The notes: a model not told the origin generated them from the sequence alone. A stretch of DNA of 64,000 bases from Paenibacillus harenae DSM 16969 (GCF_000422465.1 NZ_KE383846.1:1-64000); one strand, 5' to 3'. Counted from the first letter of the stretch, positions 52,431 to 61,958 are shown. Made by a program: numbers and translations.

Positions 52431-54104
52431 TTACTTCGCTGCATTGTCCATCGCTGTTTGAATGATTTCCAAATAACGGTTCAGCTTCAGCTTTTCAAAT
52501 CCTGCAACGTAAGAGTCCCAATCTTTATCCAGCTTTTTGTTTCCGGTGATGAATTGGATCATATTTTCTCCAATATATTTGTTGATATCCGTAGCCAGCA
52601 ATCCGAATTCGTCTACTTCCGCCGGATCGATGAACAAGCCACTTGGAAGTATTTCATCCGGCTGGCGTCCGTCATAAAGCTTAGTCGCCTGGTACAATCT
52701 GAGCTCGTACCCTTCGCGAGACATGATATCCTGGGCAACCGCCCAAGACGCGCGGTGCTCTGCCGTCTTGACGAACGTACCGATCTCACTCCACGCATTG
52801 TTCAGCGCCCTCGTTTCTTCCGGCGTTTTGGAGATCAGCTTGTATTGGGCCGGTTCTCCGTTCATATCCAAATCGCCTGCCGCTCCGCGCTCCCAGTTCA
52901 CGCCTTCTTCGCCCATTGTCATCCGGACCGTGCCCTCTTCGGACGCCATATAATCGGCGAGCCTGATGGCGGCGATTTGCTGCTCTTCGGTTGCCTTGTT
53001 AGTGATGGCAAAGTACGAAGCCCAGATTCCGCTACCGCCAGCCCCTGCCAGTTGAACGCCGTTCGGCCCCTTCAACGGAGGAATCGGCATATACTGTTGA
53101 TGGACAGGATTGTCGGGCGGGATAAAGACATATGGATGCAACGCCGGAGCGACGCCCACCGTCGCAATCCCTTCCCTATTGGCCACTTGCTTATACGCCT
53201 CGCCGTCTTGGGACAAAGCGCCGAGATCGATTAAACCTTCTTTGTACAGTGAAGCAACGTATTCCAACCCTGCTTTAAACTCCGGCTTGTTTGCGGTTAA
53301 ATCCACCTGGCCGTCATTGACCGTCATATAACAAGCGCCGCTATTGCATTCGCCTGGGTTGTTGTTAAAAATGAAGGCATTCATTAAATAAGATTCCAAA
53401 CGGTTACCTTTGGAGCCGCTCAACGGTACCTCGTCATTCTGACCGTTGCCGTTCAAATCGTTATTTTTGAAGGCTCGAAGCACTTCCCTGAACTCCTCCG
53501 TCGTTGTCGGCACATCCATATCGACTGCCTCTAACCATTCCGTGTTAATCCACATCTTGGAGCCGAAGCCGCAGTGATAGCATTCGTTGATCGCCGGCAG
53601 TGCGTAAATGTTGCCGTCAGGCGCGGTAACTCCCGGTTTGTAGTAATCAATTTCTTTCATACGCTGCTTAATATTAGGAGCATGCTCCTCTATGAGATCG
53701 TTTAGCGGAATATATACGCCTTGCTTCCCCAACCTCATCTGTTCCGCAGAAAAAATCGGGTCGGACCAGGTCAGCATGAATACTTCCGGATAATCCCCGC
53801 TATTAAGGGTAAGCTGTCTCTGGTCTTTGATTACTTCATTTGAGTAGACTTGGATATCCAAATCGATATTCAACAATTCTTCTACTTCTTGCGTAAACTT
53901 GTTGGTATTATAATCCTGCTCAGGATCGCCGGCCATAAAAACCGAAAGTTTTACAGGCTCTGTGTTCTCTTCGTTTGGTTGCGTCGTGCCGGTTCCCTCG
54001 CCGTTCGTTTCGTTATTGCCTCCGGTTTCGTTGGAGGAACAGCCTGCCAACACCAAACTGACAATAAGCAGCAGGCCTAAAAATCGCGCCAATGGTTTCT
54101 TCAT
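52431..54104 (-). CDS. Extracellular sugar-binding lipoprotein (LipO/YtcQ-type)
   Basis: This protein of about 557 residues has a signal with lipobox VLAGC (Cys about 21) and a Gly/Asn/Thr/Glu linker. The large binding-protein domain has SVFMAGDPEQDYNTNKFTQE, the LPAINECYHCGFGSKMWINTE region and GGSGIWASYFAITNKATEEQ. This long subtype works with LplB and YtcP permeases to import di- and oligosaccharides; the ATPase (MsmX-type) is usually encoded elsewhere. I start it at 54104 with GGGAGG upstream. Between it and the preceding permease (54105-54228) lies a leader with another GGAGGTGA that opens only a four-codon ORF. Confidence 0.88.
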   Translation of the reverse strand: MKKPLARFLGLLLIVSLVLAGCSSNETGGNNETNGEGTGTTQPNEENTEPVKLSVFMAGDPEQDYNTNKFTQEVEELLNIDLDIQVYSNEVIKDQRQLTLNSGDYPEVFMLTWSDPIFSAEQMRLGKQGVYIPLNDLIEEHAPNIKQRMKEIDYYKPGVTAPDGNIYALPAINECYHCGFGSKMWINTEWLEAVDMDVPTTTEEFREVLRAFKNNDLNGNGQNDEVPLSGSKGNRLESYLMNAFIFNNNPGECNSGACYMTVNDGQVDLTANKPEFKAGLEYVASLYKEGLIDLGALSQDGEAYKQVANREGIATVGVAPALHPYVFIPPDNPVHQQYMPIPPLKGPNGVQLAGAGGSGIWASYFAITNKATEEQQIAAIRLADYMASEEGTVRMTMGEEGVNWERGAAGDLDMNGEPAQYKLISKTPEETRALNNAWSEIGTFVKTAEHRASWAVAQDIMSREGYELRLYQATKLYDGRQPDEILPSGLFIDPAEVDEFGLLATDINKYIGENMIQFITGNKKLDKDWDSYVAGFEKLKLNRYLEIIQTAMDNAAK

Positions 54105-54228
54105 ATATAAACCTCCCTTGTATTTGCCAAACCGTTCGTCTTTCCAAGTCATATCATTCTCTGCATCTACAAAACCCGTTTTATTCAGCAGGTTTACAAT
54201 GCGCTCACCTCCCTCGAAGAATGACATC

Positions 54229-55122
54229 CTAGCCCTTCAAAGACCCGATCATAACCCCTTTGACAAAATGTTTCTGAATAAACGGATACAAAATGAGTAC
54301 CGGCAAGCTGGAGATGACGATCAACGCATATTTCATTTGCTCAGCCACCCCTTGTCTCTCCATGGCTTCCGTAATGTTTGTCGGATTTTGATTTGCATTG
54401 AGAAGCAATATATTTCGAAGGACCAGCTGCAGCGGATACAGATCAGAGTCTCTGATATAGATCAATGCGTCGAAATAAGCGTTCCATCGTGCTACGGCAA
54501 AGAACAACACAAGAACTGCGATGATCGGCTTAGACAGCGGAAGCACGACGCGCATCAGAAACCCGATATCGCTGCATCCGTCAATTTCGGCCGCTTCCGC
54601 CAACTCATCGGGTATCGTGTTCTGGAAGAAGGTCCTCGCGATAATAATTTGAAAAACACCAAGCGCCTGCGGAATAATCAAGGCCCATCGCGTATCCAGG
54701 AGATGCAGATCCCTTATGACCAAATACACCGGGATTAATCCGCCCGAGAACAACATCGTGAAGGTCAGCAAAAACATTAGCAGATTACGCCCGTAAAAGG
54801 TTTTGCGCGAAAGCGGATAGGCCATCATAATGGTGACTGTGACAGCTACCAGCGTGCCTGCCGCCGCATAAAAAACAGAATTACCGAACCCGACCAGAAC
54901 TTGCGAATTTTTAAATACGGTCTCGTAACCTACCAAGGTGATATCGACCGGATACAACCACACCTTGCCGGATATAACGGCGAACGGGCTGCTGAATGAC
55001 GCGCTGACAATATAAATCAACGGATAAAGCACAGCCAATACGCATATCGACAGCACTACATAGAGTATCACAAGCAGCAATCTGTCCCCTGGTGATTCTT
55101 TTATCGTTTTTTTTGCAATCAT
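54229..55122 (-). CDS. Carbohydrate ABC transporter permease (YtcP-type)
   Basis: This 297-residue protein has six helices and the coupling EAA motif near 190-215 (ELAEAAEIDGCSDIGFLMRV). It starts with ...RLLLVILYVVLSICVLAVLY and ends KHFVKGVMIGSLKG, a typical MalG/YtcP tail. It is the second permease of the importer; GGGAGG precedes its ATG. Thirteen bases separate it from the LplB-type gene, so both are in one operon with the LipO gene. Confidence 0.9.
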   Translation of the reverse strand: MIAKKTIKESPGDRLLLVILYVVLSICVLAVLYPLIYIVSASFSSPFAVISGKVWLYPVDITLVGYETVFKNSQVLVGFGNSVFYAAAGTLVAVTVTIMMAYPLSRKTFYGRNLLMFLLTFTMLFSGGLIPVYLVIRDLHLLDTRWALIIPQALGVFQIIIARTFFQNTIPDELAEAAEIDGCSDIGFLMRVVLPLSKPIIAVLVLFFAVARWNAYFDALIYIRDSDLYPLQLVLRNILLLNANQNPTNITEAMERQGVAEQMKYALIVISSLPVLILYPFIQKHFVKGVMIGSLKG

Positions 55123-55135
55123 GTCGATCCTCCCT

Positions 55136-56110
55136 TTACCACAAGCTGCTTTTTGTAATCTTCCTGGCCACCGCGTTGACGCTGACTAGAAGAATCAGAT
55201 TGATAATGGAATTGAATAGCCCGACGGCTGTCGCATAACTGATATTCGAATTGAGTAAGCCGATTTTATACACATAAGTAGCGATGATTTCCGATGACCC
55301 CGCATTCGCCGCATTTTGCATTAAATAAATCTTCTCAAATCCGACAGACATAATGCTGCCAACTGCCAAAATCAATAAAATGACGATTGTGGGGAAAATG
55401 CCGGGAAGATCGACATTAATAATCTTCTGCCATCTCGACGCCCCGTCCACTTTGGCGGCTTCATACAGCGTAGGGTCGATACCCGACAATGCCGCAAGAT
55501 ATATAATGCAGCTGAAACCGGCGTTCTGCCATAGGTCCGACCAGACGACAAGCGATTTGAAATATCCGGGCTCTCCCATGAAATTGATTCTGTCCATGCC
55601 TAATGAAGCCAAGAAATTATTCAAAAGGCCGGATTGAGGTCCGAGCAGCAGCGATAACATCGAAACGATAATGACCGTTGAGATGAAATGAGGTGCATAG
55701 GTCACCAACTGCACGAACTTTTTGAAACGTTTGCCGACTTCATTTAATGCAAGCGCCAAAATGATCGGAATGGGGAACCCGACGAGCAGACCGTAAAGAC
55801 TTATTCCCAAAGTATTTTTTATGATAAGCCAGAAATAGGGCCCTTCGAAAAAATAAATGAAATGTTTGAATCCCGCCCACGGACTCCCTGTAATCCCTTT
55901 CACAATGTTGTAATCTTTAAATGCCACTGTCGCTCCGTACATCGGATAATAGTTGAAAGTAATAAGAAAGCATATCGGCAATAAAATAAGCAAATAAAAT
56001 TGCCAATGCCTCATTATTTTTTTGACTGCCGTTTTTCTCGGCGACTTCTTTTGAAACGGCAACGGTTTACCGGCGACTGCGGATTTCAGAGCGATCTCCT
56101 CCTTTAGCAT
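55136..56110 (-). CDS. Carbohydrate ABC transporter permease (LplB-type)
   Basis: This protein of about 324 residues has six helices, NYYPMYGATVAFKDYNIVKG and the EAA motif PTLYEAAKVDGASRWQKI (about 217-235). It pairs with the YtcP-type protein. The start is uncertain: ATG 56110 has only GGAAG upstream, a longer frame begins at ATG 56218, and AAAGGAGG lies within the first codons before a CTG, so a later start is possible. A cre-like site (56150-56163) lies between the two ATGs. It is first in the importer operon, under the motif at 56292. Confidence 0.88.
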   Translation of the reverse strand: MLKEEIALKSAVAGKPLPFQKKSPRKTAVKKIMRHWQFYLLILLPICFLITFNYYPMYGATVAFKDYNIVKGITGSPWAGFKHFIYFFEGPYFWLIIKNTLGISLYGLLVGFPIPIILALALNEVGKRFKKFVQLVTYAPHFISTVIIVSMLSLLLGPQSGLLNNFLASLGMDRINFMGEPGYFKSLVVWSDLWQNAGFSCIIYLAALSGIDPTLYEAAKVDGASRWQKIINVDLPGIFPTIVILLILAVGSIMSVGFEKIYLMQNAANAGSSEIIATYVYKIGLLNSNISYATAVGLFNSIINLILLVSVNAVARKITKSSLW

Positions 56111-56149
56111 GTGCACTTCCGATGATGATGTCGTTTGGCGAAAAAAGGT

Positions 56150-56163
56150 TGACAGCGCTTTCA
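56150..56163 (-). promoter_or_regulatory. cre-like site in the leader of the importer operon
   Basis: TGACAGCGCTTTCA has one mismatch to the CcpA consensus. It lies about 80 bp downstream of the predicted -10 box, a good place for a transcription roadblock. Confidence 0.55.
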
Positions 56164-56220
56164 GATCAATTGCAAATTCGAAGCCATCCGTCCGGCGATT
56201 GTCAATTTTCACCAACATAA

Positions 56221-56312
56221 AACATAATTACTATGCAAATATATTATAAGCCATTGATATTTCTGTATAAATAGAAATATAATATGAACTCTATAACAAT
56301 ATTACGATAAAC
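56221..56312 (-). promoter_or_regulatory. Promoter and shared motif of the importer operon
   Basis: The motif TATAACAATATTACGATA starts at 56292 (plus reading). On the minus strand the -10 box TATAAT lies at 56249-56244 (43 bp from the motif), followed by AGTAATTATGTTTTA. That tail is identical to the one downstream of the -10 of the fucosidase promoter. No -35 TTGACA is seen, consistent with an activator-dependent promoter. Confidence 0.55.
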
Positions 56313-56409
56313 CCCCCCTTCACCCAGCTTGCATTCCACTCGGAACATGATTCGTATACTAGGCTAGAATAAGAGACCGAATCTGATAGCCGGTCCCCCC
56401 GATTCTGCC

Positions 56410-57693
56410 TCATGGTTCTACAACCAGCTTAATAACGGTATCAAGCGGTTGCCATTTTTCTTTAGGAACTTTGATGGATATTCCCTGCTCATCTTGTTCG
56501 AAAGGAACCTCGCTGCCGTCCAGCAATTGGCAGCTCACGATTTGCCGCGGAGGTGCCGGCAAAACCATTTCGTCAAATACCGGCATATCTTGCACATGCA
56601 AATAGAGATGGTTTCCCTTGCAGGTCATGCCGTAAATATGGTCGACCGGCTCGAGCGGTCCCGGCCGCGTGCCGTAAATGGCTTCACCGTTTTTCTTCAT
56701 AAACGCTCCGATTTGCTTCAATCGCTCTACTTGGCTTGCCGGTATTTCCCCATCCGGATTGGGAGCTACGTTGAGCAGCACATTTCCGCCGCGGACGAAA
56801 CAATCAATCATGATTTTGATGATGTCATCGAGCGGCATGACTTTTTCTTCCGGTTCGTAGGACCAATGATACGCGATGGTGAAGCATTTCTCCCAATCGA
56901 TGGGAATGATGTTGCCGGTAATGTCATGCGGACCTTCGTCGCATTGAAAATCACCGGTCCAGCCGGATCGCGGATTGATTACGCATTTCGGCTGGTTACT
57001 CCTTACCATCTCGTTTAACCTTACCGGCTCCCAGAACCATGCCGCATCGGCATCCGATCCGGAATGAGCCAGCCAGCCTCCGTCGTACCATAGAATATCG
57101 ATCGTCCCGTATCGCGTGGTCAGCTCCCGGATTTGCTCATAGCCTTGTTTTTTCATCAACGCCGCGTTGTCCGCCAGCTCCTTCGGCTTGAAATATCCGG
57201 AAAAGCGCCAATCCATAGGCGAATAATACAGACCGACCCGGAGTCCGGCTTGACGAAAGGCATCCGTATAGTCTTGAACAAAATCGCGTTTCGCGGCGGA
57301 ATGCATACTGTCGAATCGTCCGTAGCTGCCCGGGCTGTTCCATAGCGCAAAGCCGTCATGATGGCGGGTTACCATGACCGAATACCTCATTCCGGCTTCT
57401 TGGGCCAGGTTGGCCCACTCTTCCGGGTTCCATTTCTGCGGGTTAAACTGACCGGCCAGATTCGCATAATCGTCAGCGGGAATTTTATCGTTGAACATGG
57501 CCCACTCGCCGCGTCCAAGCATGGAGTAAAGTCCCCAATGGACGAAAAGGCCGAGCTTGGCATCCCGCCACCATTCCATGTCCTCATCAATAAGGTTCAG
57601 CCAAGGGGCCTCTATGCCTTCACGGCTTTTCAGCTTAATGCTGCTTTTCAGCATGGAAGAAAGCTCGGCATCTTGTAATTGTTTCTTTGTCAT
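56410..57693 (-). CDS. Alpha-L-fucosidase, GH29, cytoplasmic
   Basis: This 427-residue enzyme hydrolyses terminal alpha-L-fucose. The GH29 barrel (about 40-345) has LGLFVHWGLYSMLGRGEWAM, TRHHDGFALW, and the nucleophile in IDILWYDGGW (Asp204). A short C-terminal beta domain follows. No signal peptide is visible, so it acts on imported oligosaccharides. AAAGGAG precedes the ATG. It has its own promoter with the shared motif (57789), is preceded by the terminator of the response regulator operon, and lies just upstream of the importer genes. Confidence 0.93.
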   Translation of the reverse strand: MTKKQLQDAELSSMLKSSIKLKSREGIEAPWLNLIDEDMEWWRDAKLGLFVHWGLYSMLGRGEWAMFNDKIPADDYANLAGQFNPQKWNPEEWANLAQEAGMRYSVMVTRHHDGFALWNSPGSYGRFDSMHSAAKRDFVQDYTDAFRQAGLRVGLYYSPMDWRFSGYFKPKELADNAALMKKQGYEQIRELTTRYGTIDILWYDGGWLAHSGSDADAAWFWEPVRLNEMVRSNQPKCVINPRSGWTGDFQCDEGPHDITGNIIPIDWEKCFTIAYHWSYEPEEKVMPLDDIIKIMIDCFVRGGNVLLNVAPNPDGEIPASQVERLKQIGAFMKKNGEAIYGTRPGPLEPVDHIYGMTCKGNHLYLHVQDMPVFDEMVLPAPPRQIVSCQLLDGSEVPFEQDEQGISIKVPKEKWQPLDTVIKLVVEP

Positions 57694-57715
57694 GTTCTGT
57701 GAAACTCCTTTGTGT

Positions 57716-57811
57716 AAAACATAATTACTTTATTTATATATTATAAATCAGATTTTACCCTAGTGAAATGACATTATATTATATTTTGTATAACAAAATT
57801 ACGATTTAAAT
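57716..57811 (-). promoter_or_regulatory. Promoter and shared motif of the fucosidase gene
   Basis: TATAACAAAATTACGATTT starts at 57789; the -10 box TATAAT (rc) is at 57740-57745, 44 bp away, followed by AAGTAATTATGTTTTA. About 27 of 32 bases from the -10 through the start region match the importer promoter. Confidence 0.55.
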
Positions 57812-57840
57812 AAACAAAAGAGCAGCCCTCAAGGCTGCTC
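57812..57840 (-). terminator. Intrinsic terminator of the sensor/regulator operon
   Basis: On the minus strand GAGCAGCC, five-base loop, GGCTGCTC and TTTTGTTTA form a strong Rho-independent terminator 17 bp after the response regulator stop. The run of T overlaps the edge of the fucosidase control motif. Confidence 0.85.
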
Positions 57841-57857
57841 CTCATCTGCATCATGTT

Positions 57858-59054
57858 TCAGTGCAAATGCTTACGGTATTGATTCGGGGACAAGCCCGCG
57901 GCTTTCTTGAACGAGGTGCTGAAATAATGCTGCGATTCGTAGCCCGTTCTCTCCGCGATTTCATTGATCGACAAGTCGGTTTCGCTAAGCAGGCGAATCG
58001 CTTGCTCGATTCTGGTATGGGTTAGAACGTTGATGAACGAGGCGCCCACTTCCTGCTTAAACAGCCTGCTCAAATAAACGGCGGATACGTTCAATTCATG
58101 GGCAACGCCTTCAAGCGACAAATCCCGGTCCGCGTAACGTTCCGCGACCAATGCCTTCGTCCGGCGCACGAGCGGGGTTAAGCGTGTTTCATTGTTCACC
58201 GAAGCCTTGGCCTCCGCGTAAAGCAGCGGCACGTTGCCGGCCTGATTCGGCAGGTAGCTGGCCACGATCGCGATCTTGAGATACTCGGCAACGTCCAGCT
58301 CGATTTGCCTGAATACGGATGCGCCCGGCTTGCCCCATATCAATAAGACAATAAGTCCGACTTCATCCCGAAAATGAATGCATGTGCATTTCCGAAGATG
58401 CTCCTCCACAATATTTTCGATCGCAAACAGGAGAAGCTGCCGGTCCTTCTCGGAATAAAACGCTTTGCCTTTCGATTGCTCGGGCCATCGGATAACGCCT
58501 ACATAATCCGGGGCTTCTTCCGGCATCCTCAAGAAGGCAAGCTGTCCGGCAACTTCCTCCGGTCCGAGATCGCCCTTCATCCATTCCAGGCAGAACCGCT
58601 CGCGGAGAAGGGCAAAGTTTTTCTCGATCTGCCTTGACGCCATCTGCAGCAGTTCCTCGTTGACCGACGTTTCCTCCAGCTTATGAACCAGCTTTCTCAT
58701 CACTTCGGCCAAAGCCGACGGATTGACCGGCTTCAGAATGTAATCGTCCACTTCCAGCTTAATCGCTTCATACGCATAGCTGAATTCGTCGTGGCCGGTT
58801 ATAATAACGATCTTGCACTGCGGAAGCCGCTCACGGATATGGCTGATCAAGGTCATGCCGTTCATGATCGGCATGCTCAAATCAACCAGCAGGATTTGCG
58901 CTTGCTTCTCTATCGCTAATTCCAAAGCCTCTTCGCCATCCTCCGCCTCCCCCACGACCTCCAGCTTCAGCTCCTCCCACGGAATCGAAGTCCGGATTCC
59001 TTCCCGGATAATCGCTTCATCGTCCGCGATTAATGTCCTCCACTTGCGAATCAT
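57858..59054 (-). CDS. YesN-type response regulator with AraC DNA-binding domain
   Basis: This 398-residue protein has an N-terminal receiver (about 5-125; DDE at 11-13, phospho-acceptor Asp58 in LLVDLSMP) and a C-terminal AraC domain (about 300-398, LSLEGVAHELNVSAVYLSRL, LSINEIAERTGYESQHYFST, PNQYRKHLH). The middle 170 residues form a variable linker domain. It overlaps the kinase gene by 38 bp and is its partner. Targets may be the MmsAB importer or the neighbouring fucosidase unit; only the operon link is visible. Confidence 0.92.
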   Translation of the reverse strand: MIRKWRTLIADDEAIIREGIRTSIPWEELKLEVVGEAEDGEEALELAIEKQAQILLVDLSMPIMNGMTLISHIRERLPQCKIVIITGHDEFSYAYEAIKLEVDDYILKPVNPSALAEVMRKLVHKLEETSVNEELLQMASRQIEKNFALLRERFCLEWMKGDLGPEEVAGQLAFLRMPEEAPDYVGVIRWPEQSKGKAFYSEKDRQLLLFAIENIVEEHLRKCTCIHFRDEVGLIVLLIWGKPGASVFRQIELDVAEYLKIAIVASYLPNQAGNVPLLYAEAKASVNNETRLTPLVRRTKALVAERYADRDLSLEGVAHELNVSAVYLSRLFKQEVGASFINVLTHTRIEQAIRLLSETDLSINEIAERTGYESQHYFSTSFKKAAGLSPNQYRKHLH

Positions 59055-60882
59055 GTGCGTTTTCCCCCCTCCGACGAATAACGGGATGACAGATCTTCAC
59101 GATCGTGCCGCTTTTCTCCTTGCTTTCTATCGTAAGTCCGTATGGCTCGCCGAAGCCGAGCCGAATGCGTTCCTGCACATTGCGCAAGCCGTAGCTTGCG
59201 GTTGCGGTTGATCCCTTCGCCGTTTTCGCGCTCGCAGCGGCTGCCGAGACAGACGCAAGCGTCTCGCGTAATTCGGCAAGCCTCGCTTCCGTCATGCCGA
59301 CGCCGTCATCCTCGATGACCACTTCCAGCATGCCGGCCGTCACGCTCGCCCGAATGGCGATCATGCCGGGCCCTCTGCGTTCCTTAATGCCGTGATAAAT
59401 CGCATTCTCCACCACCGGCTGGAGGATCAGTTTCTGCACGAACAGGTCGCCGCAGGTTTCGTCCACGTCGATGCTGTAGTTCAGCTTGTCCTTATAGCGG
59501 GTTTGCTGGATCTTCAAATAGCTGCGGATATGATCGAATTCATCGGCCAGCGGAATGATCTCCCGTCCTTTGCTGAGCCCGATCCGGAACAGCCTCGACA
59601 GCGCCTCCACCATTTCCGCCGCTTGCTGCGCTCCGTCCTTGCGTGCGAGCCACTGGATCGTATCCAGCGTGTTGTACAAAAAATGCGGCTGGATATGGGC
59701 TTGCAGGCTGCGCAGCTCCGCCTCCCGCTTCAACCGCTGCTCTTCCCATACTTGCGACAGCAGCCGGGTGATTTGCGACAGCATTTTATTGAAGCTGCGC
59801 CCCAGCATGCCGACTTCGTCCTCCCGCTCTTCGGGAATCCGGATGCTCATATTGCCTTCTTCCACCTTGCGCATGAAGGACGACAATTGCAAAATCGGGC
59901 GGGAGATCGAATGGGATAAATAATACGATGCGGCAATTCCGAGCATGCATACGACAAACACGAAAAAAATCAAATACAAGTTAATGTCCCGAATTTCCTG
60001 CGTGCTGTCCTGTATGTCGAACACGCCCACTGTCGTCCAATTGGTGAAGGCCGACTTCTGGTAAATAAACTGCAGCTCCTGCCCGTTCACTGTCTGAGAA
60101 AACGTGCCGGACGGCTGTCGGCCGAGCAGCGCCGTATCCACGCTCCCGATTTTGGAGTTCTGCGGAGCATAGATTTGTTCCCCGACATCGTTGATGACCA
60201 TTAAATAGCCGGATTTGCCAAGCCTTACATTGCGGACGGTCTCGGCTACGACCCGCAGCTTAAGATCGATCAGCACGACCCCCTGCGTACGCTGCGTATC
60301 CGGATCTTGAATCGCCCGAACGACCGATACGACCTCGTTGTCCCGGTAATTGGCATGCGTCGTCACGTTCCGGTCGTACGGGTGCCCGATCATCGTGAAT
60401 ATACCCTTGGCGTCGACCGCTTTCCTGTACCAGTTCTCCTCCGTTAAGCTTCGGCTGCTCTTCGCGTACATCTCGTTGCTGAAATAGTCGCCGTTTGCCC
60501 TCACCACCATAATGCCGGCGACCTCGGAATAAAGCGTCGTGAAGCTTTGCAGAAATTTGGACAGCTCATACTGTTTTTCATTCTCGTCGACCGCAGGATA
60601 GCCTTCGTTCAGAAAGGACTGGACACCCGTATTCATCGCTATAAAGTAAGATATGTTTTGAATATTGCCGGCATGGGAATCCAGAGATTTATTGACGTGA
60701 TCGATGAGCTGCATCGTGTGCCCGTTCGCCTGCTTCTCAACGATGCCGTTGACCGTCCACGCCATTAACAAGCCGATGCATAATGCCGGAAGGATGCTGA
60801 TCAGCAGAAAATGAAAGATGAACTTGTAACGAATCGACCAGTTGTTAAGCTGAAGCCATTTTTGGTGCAGTTTGAATGCCAT
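59017..60882 (-). CDS. YesM-type sensor histidine kinase
   Basis: This protein of about 621 residues has two membrane helices (about 22-45 and 300-322) enclosing a large extracellular Cache-like sensor, HAMP (about 322-375), then the His_kinase motif QAHIQPHFLYNTLDTIQW (phospho-acceptor His) and HATPase with VVIEDDGVGMTEARL and SYGLRNVQERIRLGFGEPY. I start it at 60882 (MAFKLHQKWLQ) with AAGGTGA upstream. It is encoded between the membrane-anchored sugar-binding protein and the YesN-type regulator, so signals come through a three-part sensor. Confidence 0.92.
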   Translation of the reverse strand: MAFKLHQKWLQLNNWSIRYKFIFHFLLISILPALCIGLLMAWTVNGIVEKQANGHTMQLIDHVNKSLDSHAGNIQNISYFIAMNTGVQSFLNEGYPAVDENEKQYELSKFLQSFTTLYSEVAGIMVVRANGDYFSNEMYAKSSRSLTEENWYRKAVDAKGIFTMIGHPYDRNVTTHANYRDNEVVSVVRAIQDPDTQRTQGVVLIDLKLRVVAETVRNVRLGKSGYLMVINDVGEQIYAPQNSKIGSVDTALLGRQPSGTFSQTVNGQELQFIYQKSAFTNWTTVGVFDIQDSTQEIRDINLYLIFFVFVVCMLGIAASYYLSHSISRPILQLSSFMRKVEEGNMSIRIPEEREDEVGMLGRSFNKMLSQITRLLSQVWEEQRLKREAELRSLQAHIQPHFLYNTLDTIQWLARKDGAQQAAEMVEALSRLFRIGLSKGREIIPLADEFDHIRSYLKIQQTRYKDKLNYSIDVDETCGDLFVQKLILQPVVENAIYHGIKERRGPGMIAIRASVTAGMLEVVIEDDGVGMTEARLAELRETLASVSAAAASAKTAKGSTATASYGLRNVQERIRLGFGEPYGLTIESKEKSGTIVKICHPVIRRRGENAHDSQVEDINRGR

Positions 60883-60920
60883 CTTGCGCTCACCTTCCGC
60901 TTGCCGCATATACGGATCTT

Positions 60921-61934
60921 TTATTTTGCATAAAAATGATCGACATTGGCTGATGTGACCACCGTAATGCCTGTATCGACATTGACCGGCAAAGGAGGCA
61001 CGTCCGCTTGCCACCAATCCGGCATCGGGTCCGCAAGCTCATGGCGAAGATGGAAGAGCTGCATCAGCGACCAATACCCCATGCTCCACGTTCCTTGCGC
61101 AAGAGTGGCGGATATCGTACCGCTTTTGACCATATCCAGCGTCCTCTTGTCCGTATCAAAGCTGATAATGTTGACCTGATCCAGCTTGCCTGCCCGAAGG
61201 ATCGCATTGCCGGCTCCCACGCCGCCGTTCGCTTCCGTTACGAAGATGCCCCGCAGATCCGGATTGTCCTCCAGCAGCTCCAGGGTTTTCTGCTCGGATA
61301 CCATTTGGTCGCCTTTGCCGTCCATAATGCCGACGAGCCGCAGCTTCGGAAACTCTTCGCGAAGCGTATCCTTGAAACCGCGCGTCCGCTCCTGATGGTT
61401 TAATTGATTAGGATGGGTAATGATGCCGACTTTTCCGCTCCCGCCCGTTAACTCGGCCATCTTCCTCGCGGCCGTGACGCCGGCGTTATAATTATTCGTG
61501 CCGATAAAGGAATACGCTTTGCTGCCAGGCGCGTCCGAATCGAACATGACGACCGGAATGCCCGCTTCCACCGCTTTGTCGATCGCCGCATTTAGCGCTT
61601 CGGAATTGATCGCGCTTACGGCGATTCCCGCAGGATTGCGGGCGATGACCTGCTCCAGCACCATCACCTCTTCCTGCACGTCATATTGCGTCGATCCCCG
61701 GTACTCCACCGATACGCCAAGCGCCTCCGCGGCATCCTCGAACCCTTTCAAGCCGTTCTTCCAATAATCAATGCCGGTCAAAAAATTGACCATCACGTAT
61801 TTCTCGTCCGTCTGCCCGTGCAGACCGGCCGTATCGTTCAGCAGCCCGCTGTCGTCCTCCCTGATAAAAGCCACATACAAATAGGCGATAAGCGTTCCGA
61901 TCAGAACGAGATATACGAGTAAAAGCTTTTTCAA
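60921..61934 (-). CDS. Membrane-anchored sugar-binding protein of a sensor complex (XylFII-like)
   Basis: This 337-residue protein begins KKLLLVYLVLIGTLIAYLYV, one helix without a lipobox Cys, so it is likely anchored rather than a lipoprotein. The rest is a periplasmic-binding type 4 domain: MVNFLTGIDYWKNGLKGFED, AGIAVSAINSEALNAAIDKA, VVMFDSDAPGSKAYSFIGTN and IISFDTDKRTLDMVKSGTIS. In xylose sensing by the XylFII-LytS-YesN system, a binding protein next to a kinase passes the sugar signal. This gene is 38 bp upstream of the YesM-type kinase and follows the MmsAB importer, so the same role is inferred. Confidence 0.85.
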   Translation of the reverse strand: MKKLLLVYLVLIGTLIAYLYVAFIREDDSGLLNDTAGLHGQTDEKYVMVNFLTGIDYWKNGLKGFEDAAEALGVSVEYRGSTQYDVQEEVMVLEQVIARNPAGIAVSAINSEALNAAIDKAVEAGIPVVMFDSDAPGSKAYSFIGTNNYNAGVTAARKMAELTGGSGKVGIITHPNQLNHQERTRGFKDTLREEFPKLRLVGIMDGKGDQMVSEQKTLELLEDNPDLRGIFVTEANGGVGAGNAILRAGKLDQVNIISFDTDKRTLDMVKSGTISATLAQGTWSMGYWSLMQLFHLRHELADPMPDWWQADVPPLPVNVDTGITVVTSANVDHFYAK

Positions 61935-61958
61935 CGCCGCTCCCCCTATCTAACAGCC

